A stretch of 64,000 bases of DNA from Pseudofrankia nepalensis (GTDB lineage Bacteria > Actinomycetota > Actinomycetes > Frankiales > Frankiaceae), in the NCBI RefSeq assembly GCF_016786305.1, contig NZ_JADWYV010000002.1; one strand, given 5' to 3'. The notes beneath the pieces are model-generated. The model did not search any database and had not been told where the DNA came from. It saw nothing but the letters and a program-made list of their open reading frames with translations. The position numbers and the translations under genes were made by a program. Below are positions 15,298 to 24,030 of this stretch, in pieces (positions within the stretch are counted from its first letter, which is position 1; each line of letters starts with the position of its first letter).

Positions 15298-17793
15298 GTG
15301 TCCTCGACCCGTGACCCACGGCTCGCCCGAGAGCAGGCCTATCTCGATCTCCTCTACGCGCGCCTCGACGAGGTCAGCGAGATCACCCGCCGCCAGCTGC
15401 GCCAGGTCCTGCTGGAGGCGGGCACCGGCACCCCGCAGGCCGTCGTCGAGCGTGACGTCTTCGCGGCCACCCACGCCGAGCGGCTGGCCCGGCTCGAGGC
15501 CGCGGAGGGCCGGCTCTGCTTCGGGGCGATGGACCGGTCCGACGGGACACGGACCTACATCGGCCGTATCGGGCTCTCCGACGCCGAACAGGAGCCGATC
15601 CTGGTCGACTGGCGGGCGCCGGTCGCCACCGCGTTCTACCAGGCCACCCTCGCCGACCCGCGCGGGCTCACGCGGCGCCGCCACCTGCGGACCAAGGGCC
15701 GCGAGGTCACCGGCGTCGCCGACGACCTGCTCGCCGTCGGCTCTGGCGGCTCTGGCGGTTCCGGCGGCTCTGGCGGCGCCGGGCGGGGCGCGGCCACCGA
15801 CGCCGGCGAGGCGGACGTCGCCACCGGCGACGTGATGCTGCTGGAGGCGCTGTCCGCGCCGCGCACCGGCCGGATGGGCGACATCATCGCCACCCTGCAG
15901 GCCGAGCAGGACCGGATCATCCGGGCCGACGCCCGCTCGGTGCTGGTCGTCGACGGCGGGCCGGGCACCGGCAAGACGGCGGTGGCGCTGCACCGGGCCG
16001 CCTACCTGCTCTACACCGAGCGCGCCCGGCTGGAGCGCTCCGGCGTGCTCGTGGTCGGCCCGAGCCCGGTGTTCCTGCGTTACATCGAGCAGGTGCTGCC
16101 GTCGCTCGGTGAGACCGGCGTGGTGTTCGCGACCCCCGGCCGGCTCTTCCCCGGCGTCAAGGCCACCGCGAACGACCCGGTGCCGGTGGCCACGCTCAAG
16201 GGCGACCACCGGATGGCGGAGGTGCTCGCCGCCGCGGTGCGCGACCACCAGCGGCTGCCGCGCCGCCCGATCGAGATCATCCACGACTCGGACCGCGTGC
16301 TGCGGCTCGACCAGGACACCGTCGCCCGCGCGCGCACCCGGGCGCGGCGCAGCCGCCGGCCGCACAACGGCGCCCGGCTGGTCTTCCTGCGCGAGCTGCT
16401 CGGCGAGCTGACGAGCCAGGTCATCCGGCAGATCTCCGGCGGGCTGCTCGACGAGGACGAGCGCGCCGACGTCCGTGACGGCCTGTGGGCCGACCCCGCG
16501 GTCCGCGGGGCGCTCGACGCGCTGTGGCCCCGGCTCACCCCCGCCGGGCTGCTCGAGCGGCTCTACGCCGACCCCGCCCTGCTGGCGCGCGCCGCCGGGC
16601 GGCTCCTGTCGCCGGCCGAGCAGGCCCTGCTGCGGGGCGCCGCGCCGACCCGGCCCTCGTCGCCCCGATCCTCGGCCGCCCGCCCGGTGGCCGCCCGCCC
16701 GCCGGACGGCGGCGAGGACCTGTTCAGCGCGCTCGAGGCCGCGGAGCGCCCGGCGCCGCCCCCGCCCTCACCGGCCACCCGCCGCGAGCCGCGGGCGTGG
16801 ACGGTGGCGGACGTGCCGCTGCTCGACGAGCTGGCCGAGCTGCTCGGTGACCCGGACGAGGGCAGCCGCGCGGCGGCCGAGGCGGCGGCCGCGCGGGAGC
16901 GGGCCGCGCAGCGCCGCTACGCCGAGGACGTGCTGGACATGCTGGGCCTGACCGGGCAGCTCGACGCGGAGACGGTCGCCGACCGCTGGCGCGGGCCGCG
17001 GCGGCGGGCTAGCGCCGCCGAGCACGGCGCGGCCGACCGGGAGTGGGCGTTCGGGCATCTGATCGTCGACGAGGCGCAGGAGGTCTCGCCGATGCTGTGG
17101 CGGCTGTTGTGGCGGCGGTGCCCGGCGCGCAGCGCCACCCTCGTCGGCGACCTCGCCCAGGCGGCGCGCCCCGGCGCGCCAGCCACCTGGGCCGAGATCC
17201 TCACCCCGCACGTCGGCGACCGGTTCCGCGTGGAGCGCCTCACGGTCAACTACCGCACCCCGCGGGAGATCATGGACGTCGCCGCGGACGTGCTGGCCGC
17301 GACCGGCTCGGCCGCGGCCGCGCCGGAGTCGGTCCGCTCGGCGGGGGAGGAGCCGCTGGCGGTTCGGGTGTCCTCGGGCGGCGCGCTGGCCGACACGGTG
17401 GTCGCCGAGACCATCCGGACGGCGGGGATGATCGGCGAGGGCCGGATCGCGGTGATCTGCCCGCCCCAGGCGAGCGGCCCGGTGCGCGCGGCGCTGGCCC
17501 GGGTCGCGCCCGAGCTGCTCGGTGCCACCGTCGCCGCCCGGGTGCCGGCGGGAGCCGACGCCCGCGCCGAGGCGGCCGCGGACCTGCTCGACGCCCGGGT
17601 GGCGGTGCTGACCGTCGCCGACAGCAAGGGCCTGGAGTTCGACGCCGTGCTCCTGGTCGAGCCGGCGGCGCTGCTCGCCGGGCCGACCAGGGGCCTGGCC
17701 GACCTCTACGTGGCCCTCACCCGCGCCACCCGTTCACTGACCGTCGTGCACAGCGACGACCTGCCCAGCGTGCTGGGGCGCCTCGCGGCCTGA
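15298..17793 (+). CDS. helD: HelD/HelR-like RNA polymerase-associated UvrD-family ATPase
   Basis: An 831-aa superfamily 1 ATPase of the HelD type, which dissociates stalled or rifamycin-bound RNA polymerase. The N-terminal long coiled coil (residues 1-40: REQAYLDLLYARLDEV, then RRQLRQVL) inserts into the secondary channel in characterised homologues. Walker A is DGGPGTGKTAVALH (about 218-231), Walker B region VDEAQEVSPMLWRLL, and C-terminal motifs VNYRTPREIM and ADSKGLEFDAVLLV complete the helicase core. A Gly/Ser-rich linker lies near residue 145. The strong GGAGGAG ribosome site fixes GTG 15298. It is longer than typical mycobacterial HelD (about 740) because of low-complexity inserts. I saw no rifamycin-associated element upstream. 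Confidence 0.9.
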   Translation: MSSTRDPRLAREQAYLDLLYARLDEVSEITRRQLRQVLLEAGTGTPQAVVERDVFAATHAERLARLEAAEGRLCFGAMDRSDGTRTYIGRIGLSDAEQEPILVDWRAPVATAFYQATLADPRGLTRRRHLRTKGREVTGVADDLLAVGSGGSGGSGGSGGAGRGAATDAGEADVATGDVMLLEALSAPRTGRMGDIIATLQAEQDRIIRADARSVLVVDGGPGTGKTAVALHRAAYLLYTERARLERSGVLVVGPSPVFLRYIEQVLPSLGETGVVFATPGRLFPGVKATANDPVPVATLKGDHRMAEVLAAAVRDHQRLPRRPIEIIHDSDRVLRLDQDTVARARTRARRSRRPHNGARLVFLRELLGELTSQVIRQISGGLLDEDERADVRDGLWADPAVRGALDALWPRLTPAGLLERLYADPALLARAAGRLLSPAEQALLRGAAPTRPSSPRSSAARPVAARPPDGGEDLFSALEAAERPAPPPPSPATRREPRAWTVADVPLLDELAELLGDPDEGSRAAAEAAAARERAAQRRYAEDVLDMLGLTGQLDAETVADRWRGPRRRASAAEHGAADREWAFGHLIVDEAQEVSPMLWRLLWRRCPARSATLVGDLAQAARPGAPATWAEILTPHVGDRFRVERLTVNYRTPREIMDVAADVLAATGSAAAAPESVRSAGEEPLAVRVSSGGALADTVVAETIRTAGMIGEGRIAVICPPQASGPVRAALARVAPELLGATVAARVPAGADARAEAAADLLDARVAVLTVADSKGLEFDAVLLVEPAALLAGPTRGLADLYVALTRATRSLTVVHSDDLPSVLGRLAA

Positions 17794-17914
17794 CCGCCCA
17801 GCCGGTCCCGTGCTGTGCGGGAAGTCCACTTCGGTATGGTTGGCGCACCCTCTTCCCTGGCCACGCGCCGTTCTTCGGCGCGCCGGGAGACCGGGGTGAT
17901 GAAGGGGTGGGGGC

Positions 17915-19756
17915 GTGGCGCTTGACAACATCGGGCTGGAGAAGCTGCTAAGGCAGGTCGCAGCCGGCCAGGTGCAGCTTCCCGAGTTCCAGCGGGCCTG
18001 GAAGTGGGACGACGACCGCATCAGGTCGCTTCTGGCCACTGTCACGCTGGACTACCCGCTCGGTGTCGTGATGACGCTGGAAACCGGCGGCGAGACCCGG
18101 TTTCGCGCCAGGGCGCTGCACGGGGTCCCGCCGGGGCCGGCCGCCGCGGAGCCCGAGCAACTGCTGCTCGACGGCCAGCAGCGGCTCACCTCGCTCTACC
18201 AGGCGCTCCTGGCCGACCGCCCCGTCGACACCGAGGACTCCCGGCACAAGGCGATCCAGCGCTGGTACTACGTCGAGATCGACAAGGCGATCGACCTGTC
18301 GACGGACCGGGAGGAAGCGATCGTCTCGGTGCCGCCCGAGCGGGTCATCCGGGAGGACTTCGGGCGCAGGGTCAGAACCGACCTGTCCACGACCCAGGGC
18401 GAGTGCGCGGCCGGGCTGTTCCCGCTGAACATCGTTTTCGACAACGACCGGGTCGTGGCCTGGCAGCGGGTGTTCGTCCGGGCGCGGGCTGACGACACCA
18501 ACTGGGACCGTTGGTCGGCCTTCGAGAAGTACGCCCTACACAAGATCACCCGCTACCAGGTCCCGATGATCAAGCTGCCGAAGGAGACCGACAAGGTCGC
18601 GGTGTGCGCGGTGTTCGAGAAGGTGAACACCGGCGGCGTCGTGCTCAACGTGTTCGAGCTGCTCACCGCGATGTACGCCGGGGACAGCGGCTACTTCCGG
18701 GAGGCCGGCGCCGACTTCCACCTCGCCCAGGACTGGGAGGCCAGGAAGGCGGTGCTCGTCGAGGCGCACGAGGCGCTCGCCGAACTGCAGAACATCGACT
18801 TCCTGCAGGCCGTCGCGCTCGTCGTCACCTACCAGCGCCGACGGGCCTGGCTCGCGAGCGGACCGGCCGGGACCGCGCCGGCGGGCACCGCGCCCGCCAT
18901 CGGCTGCAAGCGCCGTGACCTGCTGGACCTGCCGCTGGCCGACTACCGCCGGTGGGCCGACCAGGTCGCCGACGCGTTCGCCTGGACCGGCGCGTTCCTG
19001 CGCGAGCAGTGCGTCTTCCAGTCCAACTTCCTGCCGTATCGCACCCAGCTGATCCCGCTGGCCGCGATCCGGGTGATCCTCGGCGACGAGGCGGACAAGC
19101 CGGAGGTCCGCGAGCGGCTCGCCCGCTGGTACTGGTGCGGCGTGCTCGGCGAGCTCTACAGCGGCACGTTCGAGAGCCGCTTCTCGAAGGACGTCGAACA
19201 GGTGGTCGCCTGGGTCGCCGGCGGCCCGGAGCCGGACACCATCGTCGAGGCGACGTTCCACGAGCAGCGGCTGGCGACGCTGACCACCCGCAACTCCGCC
19301 GCCTACAAGGGCGTGTACGCGCTGCTGGTGAAGCAGGGGGCCTACGACTGGCACTTCACCGAGGCGCCGATCGACGGTGACACCGCCGTCGGCCGCGACG
19401 TCGACATCCGGATGATCTTCCCGAAGTCCTGGTTCCAGCGGACCGCGCGCAGGGACGCCCGGATGAACAGCGTGGTGAACAAGACCGTGCTGTCCTACCA
19501 GGCCAGTCAGCGGATGACCGCCCGCGCGCCGGCCGCCTACCTGGACGTGCTCGCCCGCGAGTCGGGCGTGCCCGCCGACTGGCTCGACGACCGCGTCGCC
19601 ACACACCTGATCGAGCCGGCGCTGCTGCGGGCCGCCGACTTCGACGCGTTCTACGCCGACCGCACCGCCCGGTTGCTGGACCTCGTGGACGACGCGATGG
19701 GCAAGCGCGCGGTGCGGGCCGCCGGTGCCGGCGCGGCCGGCCCGGCCGACGCGTGA
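17915..19756 (+). CDS. DUF262 (GmrSD/ParB-like) protein
   Basis: A 613-aa protein with an N-terminal DUF262 domain: QLPEFQRAWKWDDDRI, then SLLATVTLDYPLGVVM (residues 13-50) and the hallmark DGQQRLTSLYQALL at about 86-99. DUF262 is a ParB/Srx-like NTPase fold found in the type IV restriction enzyme GmrSD, SspE and other defence nucleases. The C-terminal 250 residues are helical and show conserved FEKVNTGG and FQSNFLPYRTQLIPLAAIRV segments. I see no clear HNH (DUF1524) motif. Next gene starts 15 nt after the stop, and that gene is a CBS/HEPN-like protein, so the two probably act together. GTG 17915 has AAGGGG upstream. Defence role is inferred from family and pairing. Confidence 0.85.
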   Translation: MALDNIGLEKLLRQVAAGQVQLPEFQRAWKWDDDRIRSLLATVTLDYPLGVVMTLETGGETRFRARALHGVPPGPAAAEPEQLLLDGQQRLTSLYQALLADRPVDTEDSRHKAIQRWYYVEIDKAIDLSTDREEAIVSVPPERVIREDFGRRVRTDLSTTQGECAAGLFPLNIVFDNDRVVAWQRVFVRARADDTNWDRWSAFEKYALHKITRYQVPMIKLPKETDKVAVCAVFEKVNTGGVVLNVFELLTAMYAGDSGYFREAGADFHLAQDWEARKAVLVEAHEALAELQNIDFLQAVALVVTYQRRRAWLASGPAGTAPAGTAPAIGCKRRDLLDLPLADYRRWADQVADAFAWTGAFLREQCVFQSNFLPYRTQLIPLAAIRVILGDEADKPEVRERLARWYWCGVLGELYSGTFESRFSKDVEQVVAWVAGGPEPDTIVEATFHEQRLATLTTRNSAAYKGVYALLVKQGAYDWHFTEAPIDGDTAVGRDVDIRMIFPKSWFQRTARRDARMNSVVNKTVLSYQASQRMTARAPAAYLDVLARESGVPADWLDDRVATHLIEPALLRAADFDAFYADRTARLLDLVDDAMGKRAVRAAGAGAAGPADA

Positions 19757-19771
19757 GCGCGGGGCGGGACG

Positions 19772-21181
19772 ATGGACGCGGCCGAGGTCCGGGCGCTGCT
19801 GGGCGCCTCACTGACGATCGGCCAGCTGCTGGCCAGGTGGGGTTACAAGGTCCGCGATGACATCGTGGTGCCGCTGATCACCCGCGAGCTCGAGGCCGCC
19901 GGCCTGACCACGCAGCCGAGCTTCGCCCGCGGCCCGGCCAGCACCCTGCTGCGGATCGTGCCGCTACCCGGCCCCGGGACCACCGGCGCCGACGCCGGCA
20001 AGCTGGACGCCGGCGGGCTCGACGCCCGTGGGCTCGACGCTGATGAGCCGGACACGGACGCCGATGAGCCGGATACGGAGGATGAACCGGCCGTCCTCGC
20101 CGTGCCGCGGGCCGACGCGGCCGCCGCCACCGGGCCGGCCATCCGGGATCCGGTGACCTCCGGTCCCGGGGCGGGCGCGGGCCAGCGCGGCGGCGCGGGC
20201 CGGGGCGCTGACCGGGGTTCCGGCGCGGGACCGACGCCGGGCGAGCCGCGGCCGCGGCCGGAGCCGGGGCCGGGGCCGGGGCCGGGGTCGAGCCCGAGGC
20301 CGCGACCACCCTCCGTGAACGTCGCTGGCCCGCCAGGCCAGTCAGGCCCGCCAGGCTCGCCCGGGTCGGCCGGCCCGGGCGAGCCGGCGACGGCCAGCGC
20401 GCGCCGGCGCGGCCGGCGCCGGAAGAAGGGCGGCGCCGCCACGGGGGCCGGCCCCGTCGGCGACGCGCTGCCGCGGGTGGCGCTGACCATCGGCCACCTG
20501 GCCCGGGCGACTGGAAGCGTGTGCAGCGTGCCGTCGGGGGCGACGCTGGCGAGGGCGACCCACCTGATGGTGAAGCACGACTTCTCGCAGCTTCCGGTCC
20601 TCGACGGGTCGCGGATGCTGGTCGGGGTGGTCACCTGGCGTTCGATCGCCGCCATGTACGGCTCGGACAAGAGGCCCACGCTGCTGAACGCGCTGGACCC
20701 GAAGGTCGAGCACGCCCAGATGAACGACGACCTGCTGGCGACCCTGCCCCGGGTCACCGCCAGCGGCTACGTGATCGTCTGGGAGCACGGCCAGGTGCGC
20801 GGGATCGTCACGACGGCGGACCTGGCGACCGCCTACCACCGGCTGGCGCGCCCCTACTTCCTGGTCGGGGAGATCGAGCGCCGCCTGCGCCGCATGCTCG
20901 GGCGGACGTTCGACGTGAACGACCTGAGGACCGTCAACCCGGAAGCGGACAGCGTCAGCAACCTGATGTTCGGCGAGTACCACCGTTTGCTGCGCTCGCG
21001 GGAGCACTGGGAGCGCCTGAAGTGCAAGACGGTCGATCACGCCTCGTTCCTCCGGGATCTCGACCAGGTCCGGCAGATCCGCAACGAGATCATGCATTTC
21101 GATCCCAAGCCACTCACCGAGGCGCAGAAGATCCATCTTCTTCGGTTCCTGGGAATGCTCAAGGTCATCGATCCGGTCTGA
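19772..21181 (+). CDS. CBS-pair protein with C-terminal HEPN-like domain
   Basis: A 469-aa partner of the DUF262 protein. Order of parts: an N-terminal winged-helix-like segment (residues 5-60: LTIGQLLARWGYKV...) of a type seen in restriction-linked proteins; a Gly/Pro/Arg-rich linker (about 65-225); a CBS pair (about 235-362; FSQLPVLDG and GVVTWRSIA, then GIVTTADLA); and a helical C-terminal domain (about 370-465) with RNEIMH at 437-442. The last matches the Rx4-6H active site of HEPN ribonucleases. CBS pairs bind adenine nucleotides, so the protein could be a nucleotide-gated RNase; this is inference. ATG 19772 lies 15 nt after the previous stop. It shares strand and spacing with the DUF262 gene. 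Confidence 0.78.
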   Translation: MDAAEVRALLGASLTIGQLLARWGYKVRDDIVVPLITRELEAAGLTTQPSFARGPASTLLRIVPLPGPGTTGADAGKLDAGGLDARGLDADEPDTDADEPDTEDEPAVLAVPRADAAAATGPAIRDPVTSGPGAGAGQRGGAGRGADRGSGAGPTPGEPRPRPEPGPGPGPGSSPRPRPPSVNVAGPPGQSGPPGSPGSAGPGEPATASARRRGRRRKKGGAATGAGPVGDALPRVALTIGHLARATGSVCSVPSGATLARATHLMVKHDFSQLPVLDGSRMLVGVVTWRSIAAMYGSDKRPTLLNALDPKVEHAQMNDDLLATLPRVTASGYVIVWEHGQVRGIVTTADLATAYHRLARPYFLVGEIERRLRRMLGRTFDVNDLRTVNPEADSVSNLMFGEYHRLLRSREHWERLKCKTVDHASFLRDLDQVRQIRNEIMHFDPKPLTEAQKIHLLRFLGMLKVIDPV

Positions 21182-21229
21182 GTCGTCACTGGCTCCGCGG
21201 CCGGGGTCACCGGCGGCGGTTCGAGCGGA

Positions 21230-21249
21230 CATGTCATCTTTGGGACATG
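21230..21249. promoter_or_regulatory. Inverted repeat upstream of GDSL hydrolase gene
   Basis: CATGTC and GACATG are separated by 8 bp, about 85 nt before the GDSL start. This could be an operator or part of the promoter. No binding protein can be named. Confidence 0.3.
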
Positions 21250-21332
21250 GGCGAGGTGTGCCCGCTTTCAACGGATTGGGGGTTACGCCGCGTCGGTAAG
21301 GGGGACAGCACTCCACTTCCCGAAGGAGCGCC

Positions 21333-22208
21333 GTGCCCGCCGCGCAGTCCGAGCGATCCGACCGCCTTGCCCCCGCTGACCGGAGGGGTCCTGGCGGGAG
21401 GTACGAAGGAGTCGACCCGGCCGACCCATCCGACGAGCCGCGCGAGCGGGTGGCGTCCCGCCGGGCCGCGCGGCACCGGAACGCGGCGCGTGGCTGGTCG
21501 TGGCGCACCGTCGCCGTGATGGCGGTCGTCGTCGGCGTCCTGGCCGGAGCGGTCGCGCTGCGCGGCATCCTCCTGCCGACGGGCCCGCGGGTGCTGGTCT
21601 ACGGGGACTCGCTGATGGTCGAGTCCCAGCAGGACTTCCGGGACGCTGCCAGGCGGTCCGGGGCTGGCACGATCCGCCAGAAGATCTGGAGTGGGACCGC
21701 GCCGTGTGACTGGGTCGACGACGTGGCGGCCACGGCCCGCGACTTCAAGCCCGTCATCGCGGTCATCGGGTTCTCCGGCAACCCGCGGCCCTGCATGGCC
21801 GGGGGCGACCTCGTCGAGAGCTACCGGCGGGACGTCACGGTCATGGTCGCGGCCCTGACCGCGGCGGGCGCGCGGGTGTACCTCGTCGAGGAGCCGGCGA
21901 CCATCCGGGACACCGTCGACGCCGCCGGCCGCACCCAGCTGGGCCTGCTGTGGGAGGAGATCGCGAGCACCTGGCCGAACACCACGGTGGTGCGTGCCTC
22001 GCTGGCGGTCACCGACCAGGGTCGGTTCACCCCGACCCTGCCCTGCGAGCCAGAAGAACCGTGCGGGCCGGACGGCCGGATCACGGTGCGCGCCCCGGAC
22101 GGTGTGCACTTCTGCCCTCACCCGGTCGAGCCGGCCGGCATCTGCGCCGAGTACTCCAGCGGCGCCCGCCGCTACGGTCTCGCCGTCGCCCGTGGGGTCT
22201 TCGGCTGA
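21333..22208 (+). CDS. Membrane-anchored SGNH/GDSL-family hydrolase
   Basis: A 291-aa protein with a basic N-terminus, one membrane segment (about residues 58-78, AVMAVVVGVLAGAVALRGIL) and an extracytoplasmic SGNH domain. Block I VLVYGDSLM (about 88-96) carries the nucleophile Ser. The C-terminal PDGVHFCP supplies the DxxH dyad. Two Cys pairs (CDW, CPHP) may form disulfides outside the cell. Substrates of this clade are often acyl groups on cell-wall glycans or lipids; here unknown. GTG 21333 has AAGGAG 4-5 nt upstream. The gene stands alone after the DUF262/CBS pair. Confidence 0.78.
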   Translation: MPAAQSERSDRLAPADRRGPGGRYEGVDPADPSDEPRERVASRRAARHRNAARGWSWRTVAVMAVVVGVLAGAVALRGILLPTGPRVLVYGDSLMVESQQDFRDAARRSGAGTIRQKIWSGTAPCDWVDDVAATARDFKPVIAVIGFSGNPRPCMAGGDLVESYRRDVTVMVAALTAAGARVYLVEEPATIRDTVDAAGRTQLGLLWEEIASTWPNTTVVRASLAVTDQGRFTPTLPCEPEEPCGPDGRITVRAPDGVHFCPHPVEPAGICAEYSSGARRYGLAVARGVFG

Positions 22209-23075
22209 CGCGGCGCCGGGCCGGTCGGACCGGTGGCCCGGCGAGCGAGCGGGCCACCTGGCCGCCGGGCCGCCTGGCCTGCGCGTGAGCGGTGACGCGC
22301 GCGGAGGGTGTTTGAGAGCCCGGCTCTCGTGAGATTGTGTTTCTGTGAGATTACGTTTCTATCTCGCCCAGATCTCCTGGCGCGCAGATGTGATTGACAT
22401 TCTTCACCGATCTAGTGAACATATGCTCATGGCTCGCGCGCGCATCCACCCGTCGTCCGGCCCCTGCCCGGCCGCCGTCGTGCCGGCGTGGCCGTGTCGA
22501 TCGGATCTTCCCTGTCTCCCGCTCCCGGCCAGCCCGGCGCCCGTCACCCGCTGACGCCAGAGGCCGGCCGGCCGACGTCGGCAGGAAAGCCTGCGCCGGC
22601 GGGAAGCAGGCTCCCAGTCGCTGGCTGACGGCACCCGCGCCCGCCCCTGCCCCGTCGGACGGCGCCCTCGCCGCCAGCGCGCGCCTCTTCGCCGGGAGTT
22701 CGTTCTCTCGCTACCCCGGCGTGGGAACGGCCAGGTTTCGCGGGCGCACCGTGAACGGGTGCCCCCTCGTGTTCGGGCTGAGCCGGACGCGGTACTGTCC
22801 GCCGTCGTCCCGTCTCGCGAACGCGCCATGGCGCTCACGAGACGTGGCCGCGCGTCAACGCGTGCCGCGTACGGTTCCGGTCCTCGGCGAACCCCGCCGG
22901 CCCGGCGGCCGCGAGCCGGCGACAGCCCGGCCCGTGGCCGCCAGCCGGGACACCAGGGCCGGCCCGCGCCGGCCCGGCTCGGCCGGCTCCCGTCGGCCAG
23001 GCATCGACAGACCGGCGACCGCCGGTACGGCACCACGACGGCCGGCGGCCGCCGGCCAGAAACCAGGAGTGTTCG
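22209..23075 (+). other. 867-bp region without a supported gene; locally AT-richer
   Basis: No frame here shows family motifs. The part 22310-22440 is less GC-rich than its surroundings and holds a 7-bp inverted repeat, GAGAGCC-C-GGCTCTC (22314-22328), and a tandem repeat (listed separately). It also holds a possible -35 TTGACA (22394-22399) without a good -10 at the right distance. The remainder is very GC-rich and featureless. A small RNA or regulatory leader is possible but cannot be shown. Confidence 0.4.
22329..22360 (+). repeat. Two tandem 16-bp direct repeats
   Basis: GTGAGATTGTGTTTCT is followed at once by GTGAGATTACGTTTCT (14 of 16 identical). The first copy directly follows the GAGAGCC-C-GGCTCTC inverted repeat. 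This AT-rich repeat is isolated in a GC-rich background and might be a protein binding array. Confidence 0.6.
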
Positions 23076-23780
23076 ATGACCCCAACGCTCAGCCCGGCCC
23101 CTCCACCGGCCGGGACCGTCACGATCCCGGCGCCCGCGGATCCCTCGGCGCTGGAGATTCCCAAGCCAGCGCGGGCCGGCCGCGGCGAGGCGCGCGGCCG
23201 CTTCGAGGGCCGGGACGCCCGCTCCTGGCCGAGCGCGGAGGCCGCCGACAAGCCGCGCGGCTCGGTGGTCGTGCTGCCCGGGCGCGGCGAGACCGCTGAC
23301 CTGTTCGAGCCGCTCGCGTTCCGTCTCGCGCTCGACGGCTACAAGGTGACCTACCTCGGGCCGGGCGAGGACAGCACGCTCGCGCTTGGCGAGTGCCGCG
23401 TTCCTGGGCGGCTGTTCGCGCTCGTCGGCTCCGACACCGGCGCGCTGCGGGCGCTCACCGCCGCCGGTTCGCCGGCGCTGCGCGCCGACGCGCTCGTGCT
23501 GCTCGGCCTGCCGCTGCTCTACCGCCCGGTCGGCGGCGAGGTCCCGTCCGAGCCGCCGCCGCGCGCCCTGCCCGACCTCCCGATCCTGCTGGTCCACGGC
23601 AGCGACGACGAGGTCAGCCCGCTGCCGGTCGTGCGCATGACGACCCGCACCGCGCCGCGCTCGCATCTGGTGACGGTCCCCGCCGGCCACCAGGTGCTCG
23701 CGGAGCCCAGCTGGCGCGCCACGGCCGCGCACACCATCGCCTTCCTGGAGGCCCTCGCCACGGCGGACGCCCTCGCCTGA
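23076..23780 (+). CDS. Alpha/beta hydrolase-fold protein
   Basis: A 234-aa protein with an alpha/beta-hydrolase layout. VVVLPGRGETADLFEPLAFRL (about 62-82) is the oxyanion-side loop after the second strand. LVGSDTGALRAL (about 118-129) is at the nucleophile elbow position, but with Ser-Asp-Thr-Gly rather than a standard G-x-S-x-G. ILLVHGSDDEVSPL holds the usual Asp position and PAGHQVL the His. The first 50 residues are Pro/Ala-rich and probably disordered. ATG 23076 follows AGGAG by 6 nt. Whether it is catalytic is uncertain because the elbow is degenerate. It may be a lysophospholipase- or dienelactone-hydrolase-like protein. Confidence 0.75.
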   Translation: MTPTLSPAPPPAGTVTIPAPADPSALEIPKPARAGRGEARGRFEGRDARSWPSAEAADKPRGSVVVLPGRGETADLFEPLAFRLALDGYKVTYLGPGEDSTLALGECRVPGRLFALVGSDTGALRALTAAGSPALRADALVLLGLPLLYRPVGGEVPSEPPPRALPDLPILLVHGSDDEVSPLPVVRMTTRTAPRSHLVTVPAGHQVLAEPSWRATAAHTIAFLEALATADALA

Positions 23781-24030
23781 CCGACGGCCCCACCTGACCG
23801 ACGGCCGCCTGACCGACGGCCCGCCCGGGAGACCCGCGCCGCGCGGCCCGTCCGCGGCGGCGCGCTCCCGACCCCGCGGCGGGCCCGAGAGCCGCCATGC
23901 CATCGGTGGACCGAACAGCGCCGGGCGAGTAGACCGGTCTGCGGCGGTGTGAAAGCCGGTTCCAGCTCCGCTGGGCCAGCATCCGCTCCGTGAGCCGGTT
24001 CAGGGCGAGAGCTGTTCGGAGGGGAAGGAC

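Noticed and set aside
22394..22427. TTGACA and TATGCT as a promoter
   Set aside because: The spacing between the two boxes is 22 bp, too long for a normal promoter.
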